From: an uncultured Oscillospiraceae bacterium
GTDB lineage: Bacteria > Bacillota > Clostridia > Oscillospirales > Oscillospiraceae
Reading direction: 5' to 3'
NCBI GenBank assembly: GCA_947630345.1
Contig: CANRHF010000001.1
Coordinates: 8,393-72,392, forward strand
DNA length: 64,000 nt
Part shown: positions 9,279 to 16,825 of the stretch, one piece after another
Position numbering within the stretch: position 1 is the first letter of the stretch
Layout: every line of letters starts with the position of its first letter
Notes under the pieces: model-generated
What the model saw: only the letters and a program-made list of their open reading frames with translations
What the model was told of the DNA's origin: nothing
Databases searched by the model: none
Made by a program: the position numbers and the translations under genes

Positions 9279-9877
9279 CTATCTTCGCTTCTTTGGTTTT
9301 TTGCTCCGTACCTGTTGTAACTTTGATCGTTGCTGGTCTCTGGCGTCTCGAATCTCTTTGGTCAATAAGTTGTTTGCCTCTATCCAGGAAGATAATTCAC
9401 ATAACGAAACAGACAGCCAGAATGAAATGGGAGTATATGTGTTCTGGGACAGCACTAAACACTGCCGTCTCAGCCATTGCCCCCCATCGCCGGCTACGAC
9501 CCCGATTGGAGTAAAAAAGATCGCACCATATTGCAGATCCGGTTGAAGTCCCTGGCGGGAAGGGCCATCAGGACGTCTGAGCCGACCTTATCGGTGCAGG
9601 CGCGAGCTGCAAAGCGGACCTGGTACTCGCAACTGAACTCTCGGACGGGCACTGTAATACCATGAGCGCGGAGCTCCTGCTCAATGGACAAGCACCCATA
9701 CCCATTCACCGAGTCAAAGTCAAAATGCAATTCCTTGAAGGTTCTCCCCTCATAGGTAAAAGGCTTCGCAAAAGAGTGGGTATATACTTCAGCGGTTGTA
9801 GCTTCAGCCGAAGTCAACTCTTCGGGCGAAATGATCATAGCCTGGTTATTAGAATCAGAAGTGTTGATAACTTCCAT
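9279..9877 (-). CDS. Tail assembly chaperone E-E' fusion made by -1 frameshift
   Basis: Reading the E gene to its slippery heptamer T TTT TTA (positions 9518 down to 9512) and slipping back one base opens a second frame of 77 codons ending at TAG 9281-9279. The added segment contains ISFWLSVSLCELSSWIEA and a basic C-terminus (KKPKKRR), like the E' part of P2 gpE+E' and lambda gpG-T. The fusion would be 199 residues. The codons in the zero frame are TTT-TTA, exactly in register for tandem slippage. Such fusions bind the tape measure during tail assembly. The downstream frame has no good start of its own. Confidence 0.85.
9494..9877 (-). CDS. Tail assembly chaperone E (unshifted product)
   Basis: 127 residues from an ATG with AAAGGAG upstream. 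It lies between the tail tube and tape measure genes, the universal place for tail chaperones. The core KPFTYEGRTFKELHFDF fits P2 gpE-type proteins. In the zero frame the protein ends only five codons after the slippery site. The short form is made in excess over the frameshifted form in known phages. No structural role in the virion is expected. Confidence 0.85.
   Translation of the reverse strand: MEVINTSDSNNQAMIISPEELTSAEATTAEVYTHSFAKPFTYEGRTFKELHFDFDSVNGYGCLSIEQELRAHGITVPVREFSCEYQVRFAARACTDKVGSDVLMALPARDFNRICNMVRSFLLQSGS
9512..9518 (-). promoter_or_regulatory. Programmed -1 ribosomal frameshift site TTTTTTA
   Basis: Heptamer T TTT TTA, codons 121-122 of the E gene, followed by an open -1 frame of 77 codons. 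It fits the X XXY YYZ rule. I did not identify a firm downstream stem. Confidence 0.82.
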
Positions 9878-9898
9878 AAACTGCTCCTTTCAAACGAT

Positions 9899-9928
9899 AT
9901 CCCAGGGCGATTAGTCTCGCCCTGGGAT
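9899..9928 (-). terminator. Strong hairpin after the tail tube gene (possible attenuator)
   Basis: Twelve-pair perfect stem (ATCCCAGGGCGA / TCGCCCTGGGAT) with a six-base loop, between the tube stop and the E ribosome-binding site. No U-run follows on the transcribed strand, so it is a weak terminator at best. It may block 3' decay or partly attenuate, keeping tube mRNA above chaperone mRNA. Confidence 0.5.
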
Positions 9929-9936
9929 GCATGATT

Positions 9937-10446
9937 TTATTTTCCGAGCGCTTTGCGGACAGGTGACAAGTAGTCCACTCCGTTGACTTCACAAATGAAA
10001 TTAAGTGGATCAACCTCACGGACTTTTTCCCCGTCGATATAGGTGGCCCAGTACCGGACCGCATATTCACCTGACCCATCATTGGGCGAAGCGGGCGCAA
10101 CTGTGCCGGCATTGTCAACCTTCGGGATCGCAACGAAGATGTGCTTTACCGCCTGCACTTTAATGGTCCCGGATACAGGGTCTTCGGTCTGTTGAGCGAT
10201 ACGAAGGTCAATTGTATGGCGCCGAGGCTCAGACAGGCGGATCGTATGCTGATTTACAGTGCGAAAAGCAAGGACCAGGGTCAGCGCATCGTAGTGGCCA
10301 AGGATAACCGACTCGATATTCCCCGCAACCCCGGCACCGGAAATAGACTGAGTAAGCGCGTTCAGGCTGGGCATTGTTGCGCTTGCCATTCCCAGGTACT
10401 CCGAGCTATCTTCATAGACCGAAAAGTTAATGGTACTCTGATCCAT
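9937..10446 (-). CDS. Major tail tube protein (P2 gpFII-like)
   Basis: 169 residues, the normal length for contractile-tail tube proteins. It follows the sheath gene directly and begins MDQSTINFSVYEDSSEYLGMA. Beta-strand-rich sequence follows, with IDLRIAQQTEDPVSG and FICEVNGVDYLSPVRKALGK at the end, matching the phage major tail tube family. It forms the rigid inner tube through which DNA passes. GGGAGGA precedes the ATG. A stable hairpin sits in the spacer after it. Confidence 0.92.
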   Translation of the reverse strand: MDQSTINFSVYEDSSEYLGMASATMPSLNALTQSISGAGVAGNIESVILGHYDALTLVLAFRTVNQHTIRLSEPRRHTIDLRIAQQTEDPVSGTIKVQAVKHIFVAIPKVDNAGTVAPASPNDGSGEYAVRYWATYIDGEKVREVDPLNFICEVNGVDYLSPVRKALGK

Positions 10447-10449
10447 ATA

Positions 10450-11886
10450 TTATTCCTCCCTTATCAAAGCGCTGGAAACATAGGCAGCGTCATATTCCAG
10501 GACAAAATTGATTTCCTGGGCGGGGCTCGCAGGCGTCATGTAGATGTGGATTTTGACGATTCCCGCCATCAGATCCGTTATCGGGTTCTCATCTTCCACC
10601 ATCACGGCCCGTGCGCCCAGAAGATAGCCGCTGCCCACCAGGCCATTCAGCCAGATATTGCAGGTATCCAGGATGTTGTCAATGAGCCGGCGGTTCATCG
10701 GCTTGTCCAACTTAGCCCAGAATGTGCGGACCACTGTATTGCCGACCCAATCGAACATTCTAGACACCGGAATATAGTAATTCTTCACGTCTGTGTCAGC
10801 AGGGTAGCAGGCGGTGTAGTCACCCCAGCACACCCAACCGCTGGACATGAAGTTCAGGCAGGTGACGATGCCATTGGCGTTGAGTATATTGGCCTGTTCC
10901 AGCGTCAGATTTACCTCCGTACCATCCTCCAAGCAAGCTCCGTCCATCTGGAAATTCTTGTTGCTGGGAGATTCATAGGGACATCCGCCGTTCTGGGTGT
11001 CAACCTGTGCCATCAGGCCGGCGACCTGTGTGGACATGTGGAATTGGTAGCCTCCTAGTTTCTGCATCGGCCAACAGATGATCTGGTTTTCATCGACAAA
11101 GTTACGGTCTGTCTTTGCCTTCGCTGCTTCGGAGTACTCCCTCACACCAGATGCGCCACAGTCCAGGTCGATCAACGCCTTGCCGCCAAACAGGCTATTC
11201 AAGGAGGCTGCTTTCGTTGCCATAACCGCCGCAACAGCCGTCTTATGGGAGAACCCAGGAGCACAAATCAGATCTGGGATAACCGCCACCGTGCTCATGC
11301 AGGCGTCGACCATATTCAGGCCGGCTACGATAGTAGTATCTTCCACTGCATCCACTTTGACCTGCTTTCCTGCCACGTTAATAGTACCCTCGTTGTATGC
11401 GTCGCCCGTGGACAGCAGCTCGATATAGCAGGCGTCATCATCTTCCGAATATACGACGACGTAATCCTGGTCCTTGATGTAAGTAGTTTCTTCTTCCCCT
11501 CCCTTCTTGACAACCAAATTGTCATCATTGATCAGAGCAAACGGGAGTTTCGCCTTATGGTCAACAACCGGGTAATCATTGGCCGTAAGATCTGTATTGG
11601 ACTTTGTAAAGTCCAATACATTGCAGAAAATGACCGGCTGGCACCCAAAAAGCTGGAAATGCGAGTACATGAACTCGCACAGCGTATAGGTCTTCCAGTC
11701 ATACGAAAACCCCAGCTTTTTCACGGCCTCATCCCAACTCGTGACAAGGATCGGGGTATTGGCCTTTCCCGGATTTGTTGCGGAATGCATAGGCGCAAGT
11801 CCTACAACAAAGGGGATCCCAGAACCGGCAACATTTGGAGTACTGATTGCTGTCGCCTGTTCCTTCACATATACACCATGATTCAT
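10450..11886 (-). CDS. Tail sheath protein (contractile tail)
   Basis: 478 residues. It starts MNHGVYVKEQATAIS and has the sheath-type AGSGIPFVVGLAP segment. Later come a VRTFWAKLDKPMNRRLIDNI stretch and a C-terminal IVKIHIYMTPASPAQEI typical of the interlocking sheath domain. The sheath surrounds the tube and contracts on infection, which defines the phage as a myovirus. AGGAGG precedes the start. The gene ends four bases before the tube start. Confidence 0.95.
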   Translation of the reverse strand: MNHGVYVKEQATAISTPNVAGSGIPFVVGLAPMHSATNPGKANTPILVTSWDEAVKKLGFSYDWKTYTLCEFMYSHFQLFGCQPVIFCNVLDFTKSNTDLTANDYPVVDHKAKLPFALINDDNLVVKKGGEEETTYIKDQDYVVVYSEDDDACYIELLSTGDAYNEGTINVAGKQVKVDAVEDTTIVAGLNMVDACMSTVAVIPDLICAPGFSHKTAVAAVMATKAASLNSLFGGKALIDLDCGASGVREYSEAAKAKTDRNFVDENQIICWPMQKLGGYQFHMSTQVAGLMAQVDTQNGGCPYESPSNKNFQMDGACLEDGTEVNLTLEQANILNANGIVTCLNFMSSGWVCWGDYTACYPADTDVKNYYIPVSRMFDWVGNTVVRTFWAKLDKPMNRRLIDNILDTCNIWLNGLVGSGYLLGARAVMVEDENPITDLMAGIVKIHIYMTPASPAQEINFVLEYDAAYVSSALIREE

Positions 11887-11901
11887 TGCGTTATAACCTC
11901 C

Positions 11902-12189
11902 TTACTGCCCCCGGAGTATGCGCTGATAATTTGAGTACAGTGCGTTTCCGGGCTTTTTTACATTGATCCTGTCAACTGCCAGAGTGTCTCCCGGCACAAT
12001 CAACGTCTGAACGAGCGGATTGTACATGATCGCAGCAGAAGCTGATTTCAACGCTTCCTCTCTGGTTCCAATGTAGATTGCGCCATTCTGGATAAGGCCC
12101 CGAATGGAAGGCCCAATATAGCAGAAAAAGCCTGAATCATTCTGCTTTTGCTCTGGCGCTTTGAGTACTGTCTTTTTGGCTACAGCCAT
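11902..12189 (-). CDS. Small tail-module protein of unknown function
   Basis: 95 residues, starting MAVAKKTVLKAPEQKQND and containing CYIGPSIRGLIQNGAIYIG, with a C-terminal VNVKK-like turn and YSNYQRIL. I do not recognise a named family. A small gene just before the sheath is common in Mu- and P2-like phages of Firmicutes, so a tail-assembly role is likely. The start overlaps the preceding gene by ten bases and AGAGAGG lies upstream. Confidence 0.7.
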   Translation of the reverse strand: MAVAKKTVLKAPEQKQNDSGFFCYIGPSIRGLIQNGAIYIGTREEALKSASAAIMYNPLVQTLIVPGDTLAVDRINVKKPGNALYSNYQRILRGQ

Positions 12190-12674
12190 TCTCTTACCTC
12201 TCTTTCAACTGCGGGGAGTTTCCAGGTAGAAATCATCTCTCCAGCAAAATATGGTGCGGTATCGTCAGGGTAAACTAGCGACTCTAGGCCCGCTTCCATA
12301 TCAAGCTGAAACTGCTTACCAATGACTCTTTTTTTCAGCAAATGGATCCGCAATCGTTCCATCAGGCCCAGCAAAGCGAGCCCACCTTGCTGCTCATCTT
12401 GATGATAGACGCAAAAAATGGTCCGAACAGTAGCTTCAGCATTGGTAATGGTTTTTGCGGGTTGAGAATCTTTTCCGGTTATGAATTGATGCAAAACATA
12501 TGGGGCTTTTTTCTTCGCAGATTGACTATCCGGCAAGCGCATTAAAAAGACTTCTGGCGTGCGGGGCTCTGGCTCCAAGGGATCCTCCCTTTGCTTTGCA
12601 ACCGGCAGAAATAGGTCCTGTGTTGCAAGCTCTGTTTCTACCTTCAATGTTTCTAGCAAATTTACTCTAGTCAT
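12180..12674 (-). CDS. Putative tail completion/terminator protein
   Basis: 164 residues of mixed alpha/beta character with VRTIFCVYHQDEQQGGLALLGLMERLRIHLL in the middle and YFAGEMISTWKLPAVEREV near the end. It sits between the gpZ-like gene and the sheath region, where lambda has gene U (tail terminator) and Mu has gp37. The central Gly-rich helix, which would link successive members of a ring, fits that role. The assignment is mainly positional. The start overlaps a GGGGTGG site at the end of the preceding gene. Confidence 0.6.
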   Translation of the reverse strand: MTRVNLLETLKVETELATQDLFLPVAKQREDPLEPEPRTPEVFLMRLPDSQSAKKKAPYVLHQFITGKDSQPAKTITNAEATVRTIFCVYHQDEQQGGLALLGLMERLRIHLLKKRVIGKQFQLDMEAGLESLVYPDDTAPYFAGEMISTWKLPAVEREVREWL

Positions 12675-12676
12675 CG

Positions 12677-13288
12677 TTATCCACCCCAGCCATTAAGGAC
12701 CCGAATAATCTCATGATCGATTCGCTTTTCGTAAGTGTCGATCATTTTGGCCTCTACATTGTCTATAACGGCTTCGTTTGCATACATCATTTGCGGGGTG
12801 GCAGGTCCGTACAGTTCCTTCACAGGACGCTTTTTGACCCCCACACGCTCATATATGCCTCTGTGCCCGCCCATTTGAGCTACAAAGGCCCTATCCAGCG
12901 TTTGTGCCGCTCCAGACCGCTTGACCTGGGCTACAATACGCCCGTCTTTTCCGACCTTGGTATTGAATTGTATGAGCGGAATAACATAGCCATAGAATCC
13001 AAACACCACAGAAAGGCTTCCATACGATTCGTGGACAAAATGATTGATATTTTTGGTCCTCTGCAAGAATTCGCCTTGACTGATAGTGTATTCTTTTGTG
13101 ACAGCACTCTTCGCGGCGGTCTTGCCTGCCGCTGCGGCCCTGGACAGTGCGCTTCCAACCGCTCTGTAAACGCCACGGTCTATCCCCGCAAGCAGCGTCT
13201 CAACTTTATCCAGGCTGTACTCAGCGACTTCAAGAATGATTCCGCCGTAGACAGCATGGCGCTCATAGAACGATGATATATTGCTCAC
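12677..13288 (-). CDS. Minor tail protein Z-like (lambda gpZ family)
   Basis: 203 residues from GTG 13288, which overlaps the stop of the upstream gene as GTGA, with GGAGG ten bases before it. The pattern is that of gpZ: an N-terminal ALSRAAAAGKTAAKSAVTKEYTI basic helix, a central beta region, GRIVAQVKRSG, AFVAQMGGHRGIYERVG, and a C-terminal RIDHEIIRVLNG. GpZ works at tail completion and head-tail joining. The gene order (E, FI, FII, Z positions) mirrors lambda, supporting the call. Confidence 0.8.
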   Translation of the reverse strand: MSNISSFYERHAVYGGIILEVAEYSLDKVETLLAGIDRGVYRAVGSALSRAAAAGKTAAKSAVTKEYTISQGEFLQRTKNINHFVHESYGSLSVVFGFYGYVIPLIQFNTKVGKDGRIVAQVKRSGAAQTLDRAFVAQMGGHRGIYERVGVKKRPVKELYGPATPQMMYANEAVIDNVEAKMIDTYEKRIDHEIIRVLNGWGG

Positions 13289-13653
13289 TCGTCTATCGCC
13301 TCCAGCCAAACTTTGAGAAGTCCATTCTCTGTGGTAGATCTGGAAATATAGTACGGGCAGAAGAAGCCTCCGCCACCCTCCTCATCATTAAGGAACATTT
13401 TCTGCCCACTCTCGGGAAGATTTCCGCCCAGGTCTGAGAGCGCGCAAAAAAGAAGATGTGTCGCTTGGTAGAGTCCTTGGACGTGATCATCATTCAGCCT
13501 GGGCCGTTTGTCCTGTACGACCTCATCCAGTACAACGGGGATATCCTCATACTTCTTGCCGTCATAGATCACAGAACGCTTTTCGCCGAACTCGTCTACA
13601 TTCAAGAAAGTTGTGAAGATATCCTGGGCGACCATGTCCTTGAATACGCTCAT
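13285..13653 (-). CDS. Head-tail joining protein in the FII position
   Basis: 122 residues: MSVFKDMVAQDIFTTFLNVDEFGEKR, YEDIPVVLDEV, and a C-terminal half with FLNDEEGGGGFFCPYYISR. It sits where lambda has FII, between the capsid-assembly protein and gpZ, and its size and beta-rich make-up fit that head-tail connector. Direct homology is not certain by eye. The start overlaps the upstream stop (ATGA). Confidence 0.65.
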   Translation of the reverse strand: MSVFKDMVAQDIFTTFLNVDEFGEKRSVIYDGKKYEDIPVVLDEVVQDKRPRLNDDHVQGLYQATHLLFCALSDLGGNLPESGQKMFLNDEEGGGGFFCPYYISRSTTENGLLKVWLEAIDE

Positions 13654-14033
13654 GCGGTGGGTTCCTCAGCCCCCAGGCTGGGGACGTCCGGATCCTCCTC
13701 GGCGGCTGGTTCCTGGGAAGGCTCCGGGTCAGCGTCAGTGGCGAAGTGAGCGTCCAGGATGTCAATCACGTCCTGCTTCCTCTTGGCCTTGGACGCATCC
13801 AGGCCGAGATAGGCGGCAATGCCCTGGAGCTGCTTCATCGTCATACCGGCGTCGTAGCGGATGGTCTTTTGGGGTTCCTCCACGCCGACCTGCTCCGTAA
13901 CATCCACGACGTACTCAGCCACGCCCCGCTTCACCAGGCGCTCCTCCTTTGGCTGGGAGAGGGAAAACGGGCCGTCACCGGCCCGTCTCAACCCATCTTT
14001 GGTGGCGCACACGCCACATTTCAGCCTGATCAT
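13650..14033 (-). CDS. Head-module protein with C-terminal HeH/SAP-like motif
   Basis: 127 residues. The N-terminus has MIRLKCGVCATKDGL. The centre has the helix-extended-loop-helix pattern TMKQLQGIAAYLGLDASKAKRKQDVIDIL, which resembles SAP/HeH nucleic-acid-binding helices. The tail is acidic and Pro-rich (DADPEPSQEPAAEEDPDVP). It lies just after the major capsid gene, in the place of lambda FI, a DNA-packaging accessory factor. An analogous role is plausible but unproven. AAGGAG precedes the ATG. Confidence 0.62.
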   Translation of the reverse strand: MIRLKCGVCATKDGLRRAGDGPFSLSQPKEERLVKRGVAEYVVDVTEQVGVEEPQKTIRYDAGMTMKQLQGIAAYLGLDASKAKRKQDVIDILDAHFATDADPEPSQEPAAEEDPDVPSLGAEEPTA

Positions 14034-14056
14034 GCCTTTCTCCTTTCTCCTTGTCC

Positions 14057-15139
14057 TCAGTCCAGGACGCCTGTAGCGACAGACCAGGGGGCGATAGTAT
14101 TGGGCACAAACAGCGGCCGGCAGGACAGTTGGGTCTCCTTTGCCTGGGGCCGAATGGTGAAAATGTGCAGGGGGACGCGGGTACCGGCATAGGTGTGGTA
14201 CTGGCCGTCGCTCTCCAACTGGGTTACTGCGCCGTAGAGGCCACGGCCGCAGTTGGGGGCGGTCACGATGACGGTGCCGTTGGGGACATAGGGAACGTCC
14301 TTCTTTTTCTCTTTGTAGGTGCCGTCGCTGACTAGGATATCCAGCCGACGGCCATTAAAGTTGATGACGCCCAGGCCGGTGACGTACTCGGTCAGCACAT
14401 CGGGGGCAATGCGGCCCATCTCCATGCGCCGGTTGTCCAGAGCAGCCATGATCCAGGGATCTTCTTGCAAAAATGCGCCGACGTCGGAGGCTACCAGAAC
14501 CTCCCGGGCAGGCAGGCCCCGGCTGGTCAGCATCTTGACCATGGAGCAAATGTCCCAGTACCAGTTTCCGATCTCCCAGGACCCAGAGGCCATGGTGCTG
14601 TGCTTCCAGGGCTCGGTGGGAGTGAACACGGCAGGGTTGTTCTGCCCGTCGTAGAACTGCACCTTGACATCCTCGAAGACATCCTCACGGTCTGTCTGGT
14701 GGCGCATGGTGCAGCCGTTGTTGATCATGGTCTGGACCGCCAACCACTCCTCGGTGCGGGAAATTCGGCCGGACAGATCCTTCAAATCATGGAGGAGCAG
14801 CATCCGGGCGCGGTCAGCGGGGGTGGCCTCGCTCATAATCGCCTCGCCGAAGCCACGCTTCTGCAGCTGGTCCACGGTCAGGGGGATAGAGATACTGATA
14901 TTGCCAGGCTCCAGCTCGTAGGTGCTGAATCCGTCACGCCCCACAGGCAGGCTGCCGATGCGGGGCAGGACGAAGGGTGCCATCTCCTGGCCCTCCTCCT
15001 TGTAGTCCGCCAGGACCTTGGATGTGCCGAACACATCCATTTTGATGTTGGTGGGGAAATACCGGCGCTTGAAGAAGGTGTGCTCGGGGCGCATCGTCCT
15101 CACAGCCGCCAGCATATAGTAGGTGCTGTAAATATCCAT
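14057..15139 (-). CDS. Major capsid protein, lambda gpE type
   Basis: 360 residues with the capsid-E family pattern: an N-terminal MRPEHTFFKRRYFP, then RIGSLPVGRDGF, PADRARMLLLHDLKDLSGRISRTEEWLAVQTM, and a C-terminal LESDGQYHTYAGTRVPLHIF. It builds the icosahedral shell with a HK97-like fold. It follows the decoration protein gene, as in lambda. TAAGGAGG lies upstream of the ATG. No cleavable delta domain is evident, consistent with scaffold supplied by the protease gene. Confidence 0.93.
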   Translation of the reverse strand: MDIYSTYYMLAAVRTMRPEHTFFKRRYFPTNIKMDVFGTSKVLADYKEEGQEMAPFVLPRIGSLPVGRDGFSTYELEPGNISISIPLTVDQLQKRGFGEAIMSEATPADRARMLLLHDLKDLSGRISRTEEWLAVQTMINNGCTMRHQTDREDVFEDVKVQFYDGQNNPAVFTPTEPWKHSTMASGSWEIGNWYWDICSMVKMLTSRGLPAREVLVASDVGAFLQEDPWIMAALDNRRMEMGRIAPDVLTEYVTGLGVINFNGRRLDILVSDGTYKEKKKDVPYVPNGTVIVTAPNCGRGLYGAVTQLESDGQYHTYAGTRVPLHIFTIRPQAKETQLSCRPLFVPNTIAPWSVATGVLD

Positions 15140-15150
15140 GTTGAGCCTCC

Positions 15151-15522
15151 TTACTCCTGCATATCAGTCAGGATGATGTTGTAGTGGCGGAGAACGTCTC
15201 TCACGGTGTTGTCGATCTCCACCTCGCCCTCCGGCTTGCCGGCCACGGCGTGGACATTGAAGTTGCCGCTGGTGTAGGCCACGGCGACAGCTCCCTCGGT
15301 CGCGTCCACGTCGTCGGCCAGGATGCAGTTGGCCTTGTCCTTGGTCTCCGTAGTCAGGGCCTTATACTCGCTTCCATCCTCCGTGGTCAGGATGGTGCCA
15401 CGGGGCAGTTTGCCTTCCTCGGCGGCGATCTTCACGCCCGTGGTCAGGGCACGGGGGAACAGGCTGGCAATCAGGTTGTCCTGGCTTGTCTCGCCGACTT
15501 TCCTGCACAAATCTTTGTTCAT
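15151..15522 (-). CDS. Head decoration protein (lambda gpD family)
   Basis: 123 residues, the family length. It contains ALTTGVKIAAEEGKLPRGTIL and GSEYKALTTETKDKANCILADDVDATEG, a typical gpD-like core. Trimers stabilise the expanded capsid at its three-fold sites. It lies between the protease/scaffold gene and the major capsid gene, exactly as in lambda. GGAGGTGG precedes the ATG. Confidence 0.9.
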   Translation of the reverse strand: MNKDLCRKVGETSQDNLIASLFPRALTTGVKIAAEEGKLPRGTILTTEDGSEYKALTTETKDKANCILADDVDATEGAVAVAYTSGNFNVHAVAGKPEGEVEIDNTVRDVLRHYNIILTDMQE

Positions 15523-15523
15523 C

Positions 15524-16006
15524 TCAGACCACCTCCATCGAATCCATCATTTTCTCGAAAGCGGCGACGTCGGCTTTCGCCTGGGCCATGATTGCCTCCG
15601 GGCTGTTGGGGTCGGTCTCCTTGGTAGGAGCTGCCGGAGTCTGCACTTTGGCAATACCGCTATCCTTGTAGTCTGCGGCAGTGCTGTCCAGGTGCGCACT
15701 GCCCTGAGCTGCCTGGGCTTTCATTGCCCGGAATGCCAGCTCCTGGGCACTGCAGGGGTTGCGGTACTTGGCGTCCTCCACCAGATTCTTATCCAGGATA
15801 TTCGATGCGATCTCGTCGATGGCCTGGATACGGGCACGTTCCGCTGCCACAAGATCTGCTTCCTGGGACAAAGTCGCAGATTGAGCGGCAGGAGTCGTAG
15901 AAGATGCAGCACTAGCTCCGCTCCCCGCAGAAGCTTTTGCCGCATTTTCGATCTGAGCCACCAAGTCAGGGTATTCGGCTCTCAGATCATCAATAGTTTT
16001 TGCCAT
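15524..16006 (-). CDS. Nested scaffold protein from an internal start (Nu3-like)
   Basis: In-frame ATG at codon 274 of the protease gene is preceded by a near-ideal site GAAGGAGG, seven bases away. It would give a 160-residue product beginning MAKTIDDLRAEYPDLVAQI, almost all helical and Ala/Glu-rich, matching what lambda Nu3 looks like. In lambda the scaffold is made from an internal start in gene C. The same gene order here makes the nested product likely. Confidence 0.7.
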   Translation of the reverse strand: MAKTIDDLRAEYPDLVAQIENAAKASAGSGASAASSTTPAAQSATLSQEADLVAAERARIQAIDEIASNILDKNLVEDAKYRNPCSAQELAFRAMKAQAAQGSAHLDSTAADYKDSGIAKVQTPAAPTKETDPNSPEAIMAQAKADVAAFEKMMDSMEVV

Positions 16007-16825
16007 TTGGTTTCCTCCTTCGTTGCCGGCGGTGGCCGGTGTAGTCTTTATTCCTTCCGCCGAAGCGGGAGAAAACAACGGAATATCGATGCTGGCCGGG
16101 ATTGGACGGCCAGGTGTCGCCCAGACGGGCTGACCGCAGTAGTAAATTGTGCGGCGGTCCGCACTTGCTGCAATATCCGGAGCGGCGCCGTCAAGAAGTT
16201 CATCGGCAAAGCCTTTTTCTACAGCCTCTTGACCTGTCATATAGGTTTCATTGCCCATCATGGTCAGCAGTTCGGCCTCGGACAATCCAGTTTTGGTATG
16301 ATAGATCGCGGCCTGCGCTCGATCCACTGTATCGTTGCGTTCCGCAGCCTTGCGCAGTTCATCGGCGTTCATAGCATCCCAGCAAAATGTCCAGCACTTA
16401 TGAATCATTATCAGGCTGGATGGGTTCACCTTGATCGACTTGGCGGCGCACATAATGAGAGACCCGCCCGACATGGCGACACCGTCAATAATAGCGGTAA
16501 TCTCCGCAGGCAGCTCTTTCAGGCGGTTATAGATGGTAATGGCATCGAAGGCGTTCCCTCCCACGCTATGGATGCGGATGGTAATCTTGGCGGCATTCTC
16601 GGCCTGCTTCAAATCCTGCAAAAACTCACTTAGGATGATGTAGTTCCCATCCAACGGATTCCCGTGCAAGTCAGTAGGCCTCTGCTTTACGATGTCACCG
16701 TACAGCGTGATTTCTACCTCCGTATCGCTGACACGATCCATACAGTATGGGGCGCTGGTGGCGGTTGTAACCGGTTCAGACGCCTTTGTTTTTGGGGGGC
16801 GCATAAAGTTGTTAAACGGATTCAT
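15524..16825 (-). CDS. ClpP-like head maturation protease with C-terminal scaffold region
   Basis: 433 residues. The first about 230 form a ClpP/S49-type serine protease: IRIHSVGGNAFDA, then GVAMSGGSLI with the likely nucleophile Ser119, and MIHKCW with likely His142. A Pro/Ala-rich linker follows, then an Ala/Gln/Glu-rich helical C-terminal region like lambda Nu3. This is the lambda C/Nu3 arrangement. The start overlaps the portal stop (ATGA) with AAGGAG upstream. An internal start produces the scaffold separately (see the nested entry). Confidence 0.92.
   Translation of the reverse strand: MNPFNNFMRPPKTKASEPVTTATSAPYCMDRVSDTEVEITLYGDIVKQRPTDLHGNPLDGNYIILSEFLQDLKQAENAAKITIRIHSVGGNAFDAITIYNRLKELPAEITAIIDGVAMSGGSLIMCAAKSIKVNPSSLIMIHKCWTFCWDAMNADELRKAAERNDTVDRAQAAIYHTKTGLSEAELLTMMGNETYMTGQEAVEKGFADELLDGAAPDIAASADRRTIYYCGQPVWATPGRPIPASIDIPLFSPASAEGIKTTPATAGNEGGNQMAKTIDDLRAEYPDLVAQIENAAKASAGSGASAASSTTPAAQSATLSQEADLVAAERARIQAIDEIASNILDKNLVEDAKYRNPCSAQELAFRAMKAQAAQGSAHLDSTAADYKDSGIAKVQTPAAPTKETDPNSPEAIMAQAKADVAAFEKMMDSMEVV

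Noticed and set aside
9293..9546. Independent gene between tape measure and E on either strand
   Set aside because: The minus-strand frame has no start and matches E' sequence, so it is expressed by frameshift.
15323..16633. Plus-strand frame of 436 codons opposite the protease and decoration genes
   Set aside because: Cys/Arg/Ser-rich shadow sequence without a sensible RBS; the opposite strand holds a ClpP-like protease.
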